A stretch of 43,090 nt of DNA, from NCBI GenBank assembly GCA_020850995.1, contig JADZDP010000133.1, forward strand, positions 1 to 43,090, written 5' to 3'. Below the pieces are notes generated by a model. The model made no database searches. It saw only the letters and a list, made by a program, of their open reading frames with translations, and had not been told where the DNA came from. Below are positions 15,152-23,710 of the stretch, piece by piece (positions within the stretch are counted from its first letter, which is position 1; every line of letters begins with the position of its first letter). This DNA comes from Deltaproteobacteria bacterium. Lineage in GTDB: Bacteria; Myxococcota; UBA727; VGSZ01. The translations under genes were made by a program, and so were the position numbers.

Positions 15152-16549
15152 TCAGCGCTGCTTGGTTGGCGGCTTGCCGAGGTGCGCGGGCGCCGGACGA
15201 CGCAGCGGCCAGGTAGGCCCTTGCAGGTCGTCGTCGAGGTCCGCCGCTTCCAACTCGGGCTCGGTGGCGGGGTCCGGCTCCTGGTGCGGCGCAGGGGGGC
15301 GCGCAGCGAGCGGCGGCGCCTCGGCAGCGCGCGCGACCACCAAGGTGGCCGGCGACAGCTCACCGGTGGCGTCATCGACATCGTCGGTGCTGCCGAACGC
15401 TCGCGGCACAGCGACCGGCACGGTCGGCGCTGGCGGCGCGCCCGTCGCCACGCGTCGGGCGTCGGAGGGGTCGCGCACCTGCGTCGGTGCATCCGCCGAG
15501 GTCGGGCCCGCGGGCACGAAGCGGACGGTCTCGGCGCCACGCGCCGCGCTCGGTGGGCGCGCCCGCGCGAGCGCATCGAAGTGTCGCCGCGACGCGGCCG
15601 CCGCGCCGGGGTAGAGCGAGCTCATGAACGCCTTGAGCTCGCCTGGGCGGGCCAACGCGTTGCGCTGATCCTCGCGCAGGGCGCGTCGCAGCTCATCGCA
15701 GCTGGCGGTGCGCCGTGCGGGATCCGCCTCGAGCGCGCGCCCCAGGATGGCGCGCAGGCCTTGTGGCAAGCGCGCAAAGGCCGCGGGTCGATAGCCGCCG
15801 GCGCTGGCGAGCCTCCAGATGGCCTCGGCTGCTTGGCCGGCGTAGAAGCGCTCGCCCGACAGAAGCTCGTAGCAGAGCACCGCCGCCGAGAAGAGGTCGG
15901 CGCGCACGTCGACGGCGTCGCCCCGGGCCTGCTCTGGCGCCTGATAGGTGAGCCGCCCCGGGGCGGCCCCTGGCAAGGTCATCTCGAGCTCGAGCGCGGA
16001 GCGCGCGAGCCCGACATCGGTCAGCTTGACGTCGCCCTCGTAGCTGATCATCACGCTGGCCGGTGACACCTCGCGGTGGACGAAGCCGAGCGCCTCCCCC
16101 GTCAGCGCGCTGCGTCGCCGGTGCGCGTGGTCGAGCGCGTCGAGCAGGGTCCCGACGATCTCGATGACCACGGGCACGGGGACCGCCCCGCGGTCGGCGG
16201 CGGTGCGCTCCGTGACCTCACGGAGGCTGCGCCCAAGGACATGCTCGAACGCCAGGTAATAGGTGGCGTCCACGCGCCCGACGTCGACGACGGCGGTGAT
16301 GTTCGGGTGATGGAGCTGCACCGCCGTGCGCGCCTCGGCGACGAAACGGTTGACGTAGCTCTTGTCGGCGGTGAGATCGGCCCGCAGGCATTTGACCACG
16401 GCGGTGCTGCGATCCGTCGCGTCGGCACGGCGGGCGACGTAGACGTCGCCGCGCCCGCCGTGCGCGAGGTGCTCGAGCAGCACGTAGTCGCCAAACCTGC
16501 GTGGCAGGTCGGTGTCAACCGCGTCGTTTGCCGAGCCACCAGGCGGCAT
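15152..16549 (-). CDS. Ser/Thr protein kinase-fold protein with altered catalytic motifs (possible pseudokinase)
   Basis: 465 residues: kinase fold about 18-300, then a Pro/Ala-rich tail to the end with no membrane segment. Present: glycine loop (LAHGGRGDV, 28-36), Lys53 in AVVKCL, Glu72, activation-segment end QAPEQ (203-207) and DVRADLFS (214-221). Changed: catalytic-loop HRD is HRE (158-160), the metal-binding Asn is Ser165 (HREVSPAS), and DFG is DVG (178-180). Myxobacterial Hanks kinases normally have HRDVSPxN here. The two catalytic-loop changes predict little or no phosphotransfer; ATP binding could remain. It could act as a scaffold for the FHA proteins encoded nearby, but that is inference. 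ATG16549; divergent from the HupE-type gene. Confidence 0.88.
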   Translation of the reverse strand: MPPGGSANDAVDTDLPRRFGDYVLLEHLAHGGRGDVYVARRADATDRSTAVVKCLRADLTADKSYVNRFVAEARTAVQLHHPNITAVVDVGRVDATYYLAFEHVLGRSLREVTERTAADRGAVPVPVVIEIVGTLLDALDHAHRRRSALTGEALGFVHREVSPASVMISYEGDVKLTDVGLARSALELEMTLPGAAPGRLTYQAPEQARGDAVDVRADLFSAAVLCYELLSGERFYAGQAAEAIWRLASAGGYRPAAFARLPQGLRAILGRALEADPARRTASCDELRRALREDQRNALARPGELKAFMSSLYPGAAAASRRHFDALARARPPSAARGAETVRFVPAGPTSADAPTQVRDPSDARRVATGAPPAPTVPVAVPRAFGSTDDVDDATGELSPATLVVARAAEAPPLAARPPAPHQEPDPATEPELEAADLDDDLQGPTWPLRRPAPAHLGKPPTKQR

Positions 16550-16663
16550 GGCGGCAGGCTAGCACCGTCTGCCAGGCATCGCCGGCCCAAGGCATGCGCT
16601 AGCATCCGCCGCGTCTCGTCGCGGTCCGAGGAATGGGCGGCCGCCCGGCCGCGCGGGGTCGCC

Positions 16664-17632
16664 ATGCTGAACCTGCTCGTCACCGCCGTGTTGTGCATGC
16701 CCGCGCACCAAGCCGGTCTCTCGCGCGGCACGTGGGTGCTCGACGGAACCCACGTGGAGCTCGAGCTGGTGCTGCAACGCGCCGAGAGCGAAGCCGCGCG
16801 CGACGCCATCGTCAGCGGCATCGCGGTCGCCATCGATGGCGACCCGTGCAGTCCGACCGTGCTGGGCGAGGGTCCCGTGGAGGAGGACGGCCACGCGTGG
16901 CGCCTGCGCTTTGCCTGTCCGCGCGCGGGACGCGTCTCCGTCGAGCTCGCCGCGCTCGTGGCGCGCCTGGGTGCCGGCCATCGTCACTTGGGGCACGTCG
17001 TCACCAGCGACGGCACGCACGAGGTGGTGGCCGCGGCGGGCGCGTCGTCGTTCGCGTTCGGCGAGGCGGCGGGCGTCGGCGCGTACCTCCTGATCGGCGT
17101 CGAGCACATCCTGCTCGGCTTCGATCACCTCGTGTTTCTGTTCGGGCTCATCCTGGTGGGCGGTCGCCTGCGCTCGCTCATCGCCGTGATCACGGCGTTC
17201 ACCGTGGCGCACTCGGTGACGCTGGCCTGCGCCGTGCTCGGCTGGTGGGCGCCGCCGTCGAGCGTGGTAGAGCCGTTGATCGCGCTGTCCATCGCCTACG
17301 TGGGCGTCGAGAACCTCTTCGTCAAAAACGCCGACAAGCGCTGGCGCATCACGGCGCCCTTCGGGCTCGTGCACGGCTTTGGTTTCGCGGGCGCGCTCTC
17401 CGAGGTCGGTATGCCGCAGGGGCAGGTGCCCCTGGTGCTCCTGCTGTTCAACCTCGGTGTCGAGCTCGGCCAGCTGGCGGTGCTGGCCCTGGTGCTGCCG
17501 CTGCTGCAATGGCTGCGGCGCCGGGGCTGGCTCGGCGCGCGCGCGACGCGATGGCTGTCCCTCGCGGTGGTGGCGGCGGGCGTGTTCTGGCTCGTGGAGC
17601 GGCTCGTCGGCATCGTCGCCAACGCTACCTGA
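16664..17632 (+). CDS. HupE/UreJ-family membrane protein
   Basis: 322 residues with a signal-like N-terminus, an extracytoplasmic beta-rich domain of about 120 residues, then about six or seven transmembrane helices. The signature GVEHILLGFDHLVFLFGL and the later HGFGFAGALSE match the HupE/UreJ_2 family, whose members are linked to nickel or cobalt handling or have unknown roles. His residues in both motifs could bind metal. No hydrogenase or urease gene is near, so the substrate is unknown. ATG16664 is chosen because it begins the hydrophobic leader; open frame continues upstream over the divergent kinase gene. Confidence 0.82.
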   Translation: MLNLLVTAVLCMPAHQAGLSRGTWVLDGTHVELELVLQRAESEAARDAIVSGIAVAIDGDPCSPTVLGEGPVEEDGHAWRLRFACPRAGRVSVELAALVARLGAGHRHLGHVVTSDGTHEVVAAAGASSFAFGEAAGVGAYLLIGVEHILLGFDHLVFLFGLILVGGRLRSLIAVITAFTVAHSVTLACAVLGWWAPPSSVVEPLIALSIAYVGVENLFVKNADKRWRITAPFGLVHGFGFAGALSEVGMPQGQVPLVLLLFNLGVELGQLAVLALVLPLLQWLRRRGWLGARATRWLSLAVVAAGVFWLVERLVGIVANAT

Positions 17633-17643
17633 GGGCCCACGAA

Positions 17644-17655
17644 GCGACGTGTCGC
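17644..17655. repeat. Palindromic GCGACGTGTCGC in a convergent gap (copy 1)
   Basis: GCGACGTGTCGC, a short hairpin-forming sequence, lies between the convergent HupE-type and MBL-lipoprotein genes. The same 12 bases recur at 39949-39960 after the IPP isomerase gene. Both copies follow gene ends, so a terminator-like role is possible. Confidence 0.4.
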
Positions 17656-17680
17656 TCGGCGATCGCCGCCGCAAAGGCCC

Positions 17681-18886
17681 TCACAGGGGCTCGCCCGCGA
17701 CGGTCGCGCTGCCGTCTGCGCGCAAGGTCATGGAGACCGTGCCGAGACCGGCGCGCGCCTGCGCTGGCCACGCCGTGGCGCCCGTGCAGCTCGCGACGTC
17801 GGTCACGATGCCCTCGCCGGTGGCGAACAGCGGCGCTCCGATGCCGGCGAGGCGGCTGATCACCGCCTCGGCCGGGTGGCAATAGCTGTTGTCGGTGCCG
17901 AGCGAGAGCACGACGGCGCGTGGCTGCCACAGGGCGATCGCTGCCGCCGCCGACGACGTCGCCGAACCGTGGTGTGAGGCGCGCAGGACGTCGATGGGGC
18001 CGGTGCGTGCCGCCAGCTCGCTCTCCACGTCGGCCTCGCCGAGCCCGCCGCCGGTCAGGTCGCCGGCCACGAGGACGCGGTTACCGCCAAAGGAGAGCAG
18101 GAGCGCCACGCTGCGCTCGTTGTCGTCGTCGGCGCCGGCCACGCGTCCGTTGCCCACGTCGCCATCGACGGCCACTACGTCGACGGCGACGCCGTCGGCG
18201 CCGGGCAGGGTCACCCCTTCGCCCACGTCGGGCACCGCGAAGGGCCACGCGCGCAGCGCGCGCAGGTCTTGGCAAACCTGCGTGGTGCAGCTGCCGTCGT
18301 CGACGCCGCCGAGCCGCAGCGCGGGCACGAGGTCGTCGTCGGTGCCGGGGGTACCGTCGTCGCCTTGGAGGAGCTCCACCAGGCCGCCGAGGTGGTCGGC
18401 GTCGGTGTGGCTCAGCACCACGGCGTCGAGGCGCCCGCGCGCCAGCGTGCGCACCGCCTCTTTGACGACGGTGCCGGCGCTGCGGGGGCCGCCGTCGATG
18501 AGCAGCGCGGCGCCGCCGGGCGCCACCACCAAGGTCGCGTCTCCCTGGCCCACGTCGAGGAAGTGGACGTCGAGCCCGCCGCTCACCACCTGCACCGCTT
18601 CGGGGAGCACCGCCTCGGCGCTCCCTGCCACGGCGCGCAGGTCGTAGAGGCCGGCGGGGGCAGCAGCCGGAACTTGGGCGCGCGCGGCGTCGGCGGCGAG
18701 CTCGACGAGGGTCAGCGACACCTCGGCGCCACCGACGAGCGAGAACTGCGTGCGTTCGCTGAAGCCGCCGCCGCTGATGTCGAGCGTGCCGCCGGGCGCG
18801 ACCTCGGCTGTGACGGCATCGAGGCGAAGGCCGCATGCTGTCAGGGCGCCGAGGGCCACCAGCGCGACCGCGAGGGACCGGAGCAT
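17681..18886 (-). CDS. Lipoprotein with IPT/TIG-like and ComEC-type metallo-beta-lactamase domains
   Basis: 401-residue predicted lipoprotein (leader ending in GALTAC, Cys18). Residues about 20-100 look like an IPT/TIG Ig-like fold. Residues about 105-395 are a metallo-beta-lactamase domain of the ComEC/Rec2 type: FLDVGQGDATLV, LLIDGG, the metal motif SHTDADHLGG (His160, Asp162, Asp164, His165), VLVAGDLTG, RASHHGSATSS, and a late NSYCHP. In ComEC this domain is proposed to degrade the non-transported DNA strand; here it stands alone without the channel. The start ATG18886 is fixed by the lipobox. The gene diverges from the propeller/HhH pair over 147 bases that include a tandem repeat. Enzymatic substrate (DNA, phosphodiester or other) is not shown. 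Confidence 0.87.
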   Translation of the reverse strand: MLRSLAVALVALGALTACGLRLDAVTAEVAPGGTLDISGGGFSERTQFSLVGGAEVSLTLVELAADAARAQVPAAAPAGLYDLRAVAGSAEAVLPEAVQVVSGGLDVHFLDVGQGDATLVVAPGGAALLIDGGPRSAGTVVKEAVRTLARGRLDAVVLSHTDADHLGGLVELLQGDDGTPGTDDDLVPALRLGGVDDGSCTTQVCQDLRALRAWPFAVPDVGEGVTLPGADGVAVDVVAVDGDVGNGRVAGADDDNERSVALLLSFGGNRVLVAGDLTGGGLGEADVESELAARTGPIDVLRASHHGSATSSAAAAIALWQPRAVVLSLGTDNSYCHPAEAVISRLAGIGAPLFATGEGIVTDVASCTGATAWPAQARAGLGTVSMTLRADGSATVAGEPL

Positions 18887-18905
18887 GCGCAGGTTGTAGC
18901 GCAGC

Positions 18906-18959
18906 GGCGCGCACCGTGGCGCGCACCGTGGCGCGCACCGTGGCGCGCACCGTGGCGCA
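18906..18959. repeat. Tandem repeat, 12-bp unit GGCGCGCACCGT, about 4.5 copies
   Basis: Four exact copies (18906-18953) plus a half copy fill the divergent region just upstream of the MBL lipoprotein start. The unit is GC-rich and could alter promoter spacing or bind a regulator through copy-number change. Confidence 0.85.
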
Positions 18960-19033
18960 GCAGGGCGCACAGGGGCGGATCCGGCGCTCGCGCGCTCCAC
19001 GGAACGGCTCCGTCGTGCTAACCCGCGGCCCCC

Positions 19034-20935
19034 GTGCTCGCATCCGCCCTGTCGATCGCCGCGCTCGTGATCGCCGCCGCCGGTGGGCCGCGACACTTCG
19101 AGGACATCACCGGCGACCTCCCGAGCGAGGCGGTCACGGCGGTGGCGGTCGACCCGAGCGACGATCGCGTGCTGTTCGCCGGCATCGACGGCTTCCTCTT
19201 GCGCTCCACCGACGGCGGCGAGAGCTGGCGGCCGGTGCTGTCGTTCGCGCGCGGACTGGCGCTCGACGAGACCGACGCCGACACGGGCGCCCGCGCGCTC
19301 GACGCCGACCCCAGCGTGGCCGGTGATGACGATGTGGGCCGCACCGCGCCCTCGGGGATCGAGCTCGACGGCGAGCCGGAACGGTCGCGGGCAAGCGCCG
19401 GTGACGCCCGCGGCGGTGACGAGGACGACCTCGCCATCGAGCCCTTGCCCGAGGGCTCGCTCGATCTGGAGGCGCCTGAGCTCATCGATGCTTCCGACCT
19501 GGTGGTGCCGGCGCGCACCGAGCCCGGCGTGCGCGCCATCGCGTTCGTGCCGCGCTCGCCGGGCGTCCTGTACGTGGCCACGCCGCGCGGGCTGTACCGC
19601 TCGACCACACGCGGTGAGAGCTTCGAGCGCATCGCCATCCCTGGCGGCGCCGCCGAGAACGATGTGCGCGACGTGGCCGTCGATCCCCGGCGCCCATCCC
19701 GCCTGTACGTCGCCACCGCAGCAGGCCTGCGTGTCACCCGTGACGGCGGCGCGAGCTTCGTTACGGCGCCCGGCCGCGTAGGCACCGTGCCGTCGATCTG
19801 CGCCGCCGCGGCCGAGGGGCGCGCCGACGTCGCGGTGCTGATCGGCACCGAGCACGGCTTGTTCCGTTCACTCGACGAGGGCGCCACCTTCCTCGAGGTC
19901 CTGCTGCGCGGGATGCCGCCCCGCACGGTGGTGCTGGCGCTCGGCTACCAGGCCATCACCGATACGGCGCTGGTCGGCACCATCGCCGGCCTCTTCGTCG
20001 GTGAGCGCAAGGCCGCGCTGCTCGAGCGCTACGGCGGCGTCCCCGCTGGCGTGCAGGCGATCTCGGCGCACCCCGGCCTGCCGCGCGCGCTCGCGGCCGG
20101 CACTCACGCGCGCGGCGTGGCGTACTCGTACGACGCCGGGCTGACGGTGCAGCCGCTCGAGCAGGTGCCAGCGCGCGAGGTGCTGGCGCTGGCACGAGGC
20201 AGCGACCCCGAGGCCCTCGTCGTGGCCACCGACGCCGGCGTGTTTCGCTCAGAGCCCGGCAGCGGCGTCTCGCTCAGCTCGAGCGCGCTCAAGGCGCTGC
20301 GCGAGCTGTGGCGCCGCGAGCCCTCGCTCGACGACACCGTCGACATGGCGCTTCGCTACCACGGGCTCATGCGCGGGGAGCCGCAGTCCATGCGCGCCCG
20401 CGCCGGCGCGGCCGCGCTGCTGCCGCAGCTCAACATCGCCTACGACGTCATCTCGGGTCGCACCGACCGCGTGCGCACCTTCGTACTGCGCGTGGGCAGC
20501 GACCTGCCGCCCGGCTACGACCCCAACAACGACGACATCGACTTGTTCGGCAACGTCGGCTTCTTCGTCGTCGAGCCCGCGGTGGGCACCACGCAGCGCG
20601 CGCTCATCACCTTGACCTGGGACCTCGATCGCCTGGTGTTCAACCCCGATCAGGTCGGCGTCGGCCGGGCGTACCCCGCCTGGTACGAGGCCGAGCGCCG
20701 CGTCGTCGATGACGTACAGGAAGCGTACGGCGCGCGCCGTCGCCTCATGACCGAGATCGCCGCCGAGGCGCACACGCGCAAGGCCGGTCAGCTCGCCGTG
20801 GTCGACGCCGCGCGCCGCGAGCTGCGCAAGCAGGAGCTGACCGCGCTGCTCGACGCCGTCAGCGGGGGCGGCTTCACGTCACACGAGCAACGATCGATCG
20901 CCGAGGGACCATCACGCCAGGAGGACACGCCATGA
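19034..20935 (+). CDS. Secreted beta-propeller (BNR/sortilin-like) protein with shared C-terminal domain
   Basis: 633 residues with a short hydrophobic leader (MLASALSIAALVIAAAGG). Repeated blades of the type DxxRVLFAG...LLRSTDGGESW, LYVATPRGLYRSTTRGESF and LYVATAAGLRVTRDGGASF identify a BNR/sortilin-like propeller over about residues 20-400. An acidic low-complexity insert lies at about 78-150. Residues 430-614 form a separate domain, ending in ELTALLDAVSGGGF, that also occurs in the next gene product. BNR folds bind proteins or glycans, and no hydrolase residues are obvious. The start is GTG19034. It overlaps the next gene as ATGA (20932-20935), indicating coupled translation. Specific function unknown; extracytoplasmic location inferred. 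Confidence 0.85.
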   Translation: MLASALSIAALVIAAAGGPRHFEDITGDLPSEAVTAVAVDPSDDRVLFAGIDGFLLRSTDGGESWRPVLSFARGLALDETDADTGARALDADPSVAGDDDVGRTAPSGIELDGEPERSRASAGDARGGDEDDLAIEPLPEGSLDLEAPELIDASDLVVPARTEPGVRAIAFVPRSPGVLYVATPRGLYRSTTRGESFERIAIPGGAAENDVRDVAVDPRRPSRLYVATAAGLRVTRDGGASFVTAPGRVGTVPSICAAAAEGRADVAVLIGTEHGLFRSLDEGATFLEVLLRGMPPRTVVLALGYQAITDTALVGTIAGLFVGERKAALLERYGGVPAGVQAISAHPGLPRALAAGTHARGVAYSYDAGLTVQPLEQVPAREVLALARGSDPEALVVATDAGVFRSEPGSGVSLSSSALKALRELWRREPSLDDTVDMALRYHGLMRGEPQSMRARAGAAALLPQLNIAYDVISGRTDRVRTFVLRVGSDLPPGYDPNNDDIDLFGNVGFFVVEPAVGTTQRALITLTWDLDRLVFNPDQVGVGRAYPAWYEAERRVVDDVQEAYGARRRLMTEIAAEAHTRKAGQLAVVDAARRELRKQELTALLDAVSGGGFTSHEQRSIAEGPSRQEDTP

Positions 20936-21819
20936 CGCACGCCGCATCACACCGCCCGCGCGCAGCCCGCACCCTGGGGCACGGGCTCATCGTCACCGCG
21001 CTGCTCGTGCTCGCTGCACCGGCGTCGGCGCAGGAGCAAGTCGACGTCAATTCCGCCACGCGCGAGCAGCTCGAGGGTTTGCCGGGCATCGGCGCCAAGA
21101 CCGCCAGCGACATCCTGCGCGAGCGCGACGAGGGCGGGCCCTTCTCGACCTTCGATGACCTGCAGGCGCGCGTGCCCAGCGTGACCTCGTCGGTGGCCGG
21201 CAAGGTGCGCGGACACCTGAAGGTCGGCGCTGCCGAACAAGTGGTGGTGCAAGAGGGCAAGGTGGTGTCGAAGGAGGTGGTGCGCAAGGTGCTCATGCGC
21301 TTCGCCGGCGAGCCCACCATCCGCGAGGTGCAGGAGCGGGCCATCACCTGGGTGCAGGTGCACCCCGAGATCGCCGACTCCTGGCGGACGCGCGCCCGCT
21401 TCAACGCGCTGGCGCCGCGTCTCACCACCGCGGGCCAGGGCACGCTCGACGACGATCTGCGCGTGGTCGAGCAGACCGGCGAGGCCGACGTCGAGGCCAA
21501 GACCAACAACGCCACCGGGCGCCTCACCGTGGGCGTCACCTGGGAGCTCGATCGCCTCATCTTCGAGCCGCAGGAGATGGCGGTGGCGCGCGAGGCCGTG
21601 CGCACGGCCAACCTGCGCGACCGGTTGCTCGAGGAGGTGACGCGCCGCTACTTCGAGCGCCGCCGCCTACAGGTCGACCTGGAGTTGGCGCCGCCCACCG
21701 ACTTGGCCGATCGCGTGCGCAAAGAGCTGCGCCTGATGGAGCTGACGGCGGACATCGACGCGTTCACCGGCGGCTGGTTCTCGGAGAAGCTCGAGAAGGC
21801 CGGCCGCAGCCCGTACTGA
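20932..21819 (+). CDS. Secreted ComEA-like helix-hairpin-helix protein with shared C-terminal domain
   Basis: 295 residues. A signal peptide ends near APASAQ (residues 29-34). Residues 37-97 are a ComEA-type helix-hairpin-helix pair: VDVNSATREQLEGLPGIG, then FSTFDDLQARVPSV, normally non-sequence-specific DNA binding outside the cytoplasmic membrane. Residues 128-284 repeat the domain at the end of the upstream propeller protein: PTIREVQERA, TWELDRLIFEP, YFERRRL and ELTADIDAFTGGWF. Typical ComEA proteins lack this extension. The gene is coupled to the propeller gene by an ATGA overlap and followed by a 13-bp hairpin. A role in surface DNA binding or in assembling an envelope complex is inferred. 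Confidence 0.88.
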   Translation: MTHAASHRPRAARTLGHGLIVTALLVLAAPASAQEQVDVNSATREQLEGLPGIGAKTASDILRERDEGGPFSTFDDLQARVPSVTSSVAGKVRGHLKVGAAEQVVVQEGKVVSKEVVRKVLMRFAGEPTIREVQERAITWVQVHPEIADSWRTRARFNALAPRLTTAGQGTLDDDLRVVEQTGEADVEAKTNNATGRLTVGVTWELDRLIFEPQEMAVAREAVRTANLRDRLLEEVTRRYFERRRLQVDLELAPPTDLADRVRKELRLMELTADIDAFTGGWFSEKLEKAGRSPY

Positions 21820-21830
21820 GCTGTGCTGTG

Positions 21831-21862
21831 CCCAGCCGGCGACAACAAGGTCGCCGGCTGGG
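21831..21862 (+). terminator. Perfect 13-bp stem hairpin ending the propeller/HhH operon
   Basis: CCCAGCCGGCGAC (21831-21843), loop AACAAG, GTCGCCGGCTGGG (21850-21862), beginning 11 bases after the stop codon. Very stable; followed by TTGG rather than a T-run. The best terminator candidate in the window. Confidence 0.75.
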
Positions 21863-22003
21863 TTGGCGCGAGCGGGCCTGGCCGTGATCTTGGTGCCGCT
21901 TCGGCGCGTCTCGTTGGGCCAGGATCCGCTCGCGCCCTTCTGCTGGGGTGCGCGCCTGCTGCGCGGAAGTGAGGGCGCTGCCGGTTCGTGTGGCGTGCCC
22001 GTC

Positions 22004-22024
22004 GTCGGGCGGGCGCAGCCCGAC
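22004..22024. other. 7-bp inverted repeat in the 271-base intergenic region
   Basis: GTCGGGC (22004-22010) pairs with GCCCGAC (22018-22024) across a seven-base loop, about 65 bases before the LTD lipoprotein start. Apart from this and the upstream terminator I see nothing else in 21820-22090; it should contain the promoter of the lipoprotein gene. Confidence 0.35.
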
Positions 22025-22090
22025 CCTCCTCCGATGCGCGGTGCTTCCCGCGGTGCGGTGCTGCCGTGGTTCGGCTACCCTTCGCGGCAC

Positions 22091-23710
22091 ATGCGCGCGA
22101 TCTTCGCACTCTTGCTCCCTCTCGCGTTCCTCGTCGGCGCTTGCCCGCCGCCCCCCGACGACGATGACACGCCGCCGCGCGTGCTCTCGGTGGAGCCCGC
22201 CACGCCCGTGGTGCCGGTGACCGTGTCGTTCACGGTGCGCTTCTCCGAGGCGCTCGACGCCGACACCGTCAGCGGCGACGTCACGGCCGACAACCTCTCG
22301 GTCGCCATCGCGCCACGCAGCGAGATCGACGACGCGTTCCTCTCGGACCTGCGCAACCCGCCCTTCAGCGACTCCCGGCAAGACGACGTGGTGCCGGTGG
22401 AGGTCAGCGTGCAGGGCGACTTCGTCACGGTGACGCACACGCAGCCGCTCCTGCCGCTCGCTGCCTACACGCTGGCCATCTCGGAGAACGTCCGTGATGA
22501 AGCGGCGAACCCGTTGATCGGGCCCGATGGGCTGGCCGCGCCTTTCCTCTACGACTTCAGCACCGACGCCGGCGCCCCCGAGGTCGCGTCCACCGACGTG
22601 CCGAGCAACGGCATCGTGCCGCCGAACCGCAAGTTCTTCCGCGTCACCTTCAACCAACCGGTGCAGAACGTCAGCGTCGACACGCTGACGCTCGGCGGCG
22701 CCACCACGCCCGCCGTGGCTGCGGTCTTGATGAACGAGGCGCGCACCGAAGCGACGCTGGTGCTCGACGATGCGGCGAGCGGCTGCGAGCGCCTGGCGCC
22801 GCAGGGGCAGTACACCTTGTCGGCGAGCAGCGCCATCGTCGCCGACACCGGGCAAGCGCTGGTGGCCTACAGCCTGCCCGTGACCGCCAGCGCGGCCTGC
22901 GACACCGCGGCCAACACGCTGCGCAACGTCGAAGCGGTGGCGGGGGAGGTTGCGGCCACGGTTCGCTTCGTCACCAGCAAGGCCAGCAGCACCGAGGTGT
23001 ACTTTGGTGTGGCTGGCGGAGCGCTCGATTGCCTCGCTGCTTCCTGCCCGGCGTCGGGCGTGGCCGCGGGTGGCAGCGGCGGCAGCTTCAACCACACCGC
23101 GCAGCTCGCGGGCCTCACGGTCGACGTGGCCTACGACTACCTGGTGGTGGCCGAGGACGAGGTGGGCTCGGTGGCGCGCGCGCACGGCACCTTCACCACG
23201 GCCCCGCTGCCCAAGATCACCATCAACGAGTTCCTGGCGGACTCACCCGACGGCGTGTCCGACCCCGACGCGGAGTTCATCGAGCTGACGAGCTTCGAGC
23301 CCAGCGCCACCGTCGACGTCTCCGGCTGGGTCGTGGAGGAGACGACGGCGGCGGGATCGGTGAAGAGCTGCACCTTGCCCGCGGCCTCATCCATCGCGCC
23401 TGGCGGCTTCCTCGTCATGGTGCCGAGCAGCTTCGATGAGACGCCCTTCGGCGACGTGCCCGACAACGTGCGCGCCACGCTCTCGTCGTGGTGCGGCCTG
23501 AACAACGAGGACATCACGCTCTCCTTGAAGGACGCGAGCGGCCGCCCCATCGCTGGCATCTCCACGCCCTCGGAGCCAGGCAACGGCCGCTCCCTCGAAC
23601 GCACCGCGCCCGACGCCGCCGACGACCCGGCCAGCTTCTGCACCTCGCGCAGCGACGTGGGCCCTACGCCCGGGCGCGAGAACGGCGTGGTCTCGCGCGG
23701 CTGCGAGTGA
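22091..23710 (+). CDS. Large lipoprotein with Ig-like (Big_5-type) repeats and lamin-tail domain
   Basis: 539-residue predicted lipoprotein (leader ending in FLVGAC, Cys18), followed by PPPPDDDD and two Big_5-type Ig-like modules typical of cell-surface proteins (PRVLSVEPATPVVPV and a second beginning near STDVPSNGIVPP). A fibronectin-like segment follows, then a lamin-tail-domain (LTD) signature in KITINEFLADSPDG and EFIELTSFEP. LTD domains in bacteria occur on secreted and surface proteins, sometimes with nucleases. ATG22091 is set by the lipobox. Its stop overlaps the first base of ruvC (TGATG), so ruvC may depend on read-through from this gene. Function unknown; surface display inferred. 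Confidence 0.83.
   Translation: MRAIFALLLPLAFLVGACPPPPDDDDTPPRVLSVEPATPVVPVTVSFTVRFSEALDADTVSGDVTADNLSVAIAPRSEIDDAFLSDLRNPPFSDSRQDDVVPVEVSVQGDFVTVTHTQPLLPLAAYTLAISENVRDEAANPLIGPDGLAAPFLYDFSTDAGAPEVASTDVPSNGIVPPNRKFFRVTFNQPVQNVSVDTLTLGGATTPAVAAVLMNEARTEATLVLDDAASGCERLAPQGQYTLSASSAIVADTGQALVAYSLPVTASAACDTAANTLRNVEAVAGEVAATVRFVTSKASSTEVYFGVAGGALDCLAASCPASGVAAGGSGGSFNHTAQLAGLTVDVAYDYLVVAEDEVGSVARAHGTFTTAPLPKITINEFLADSPDGVSDPDAEFIELTSFEPSATVDVSGWVVEETTAAGSVKSCTLPAASSIAPGGFLVMVPSSFDETPFGDVPDNVRATLSSWCGLNNEDITLSLKDASGRPIAGISTPSEPGNGRSLERTAPDAADDPASFCTSRSDVGPTPGRENGVVSRGCE

Noticed and set aside
17681..18886. ComEC competence channel
   Set aside because: Only the MBL domain is present; no multi-helix membrane channel or OB domain, and it has a lipoprotein leader.
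18906..18959. Possible CRISPR array
   Set aside because: The 12-bp units are contiguous with no spacers.
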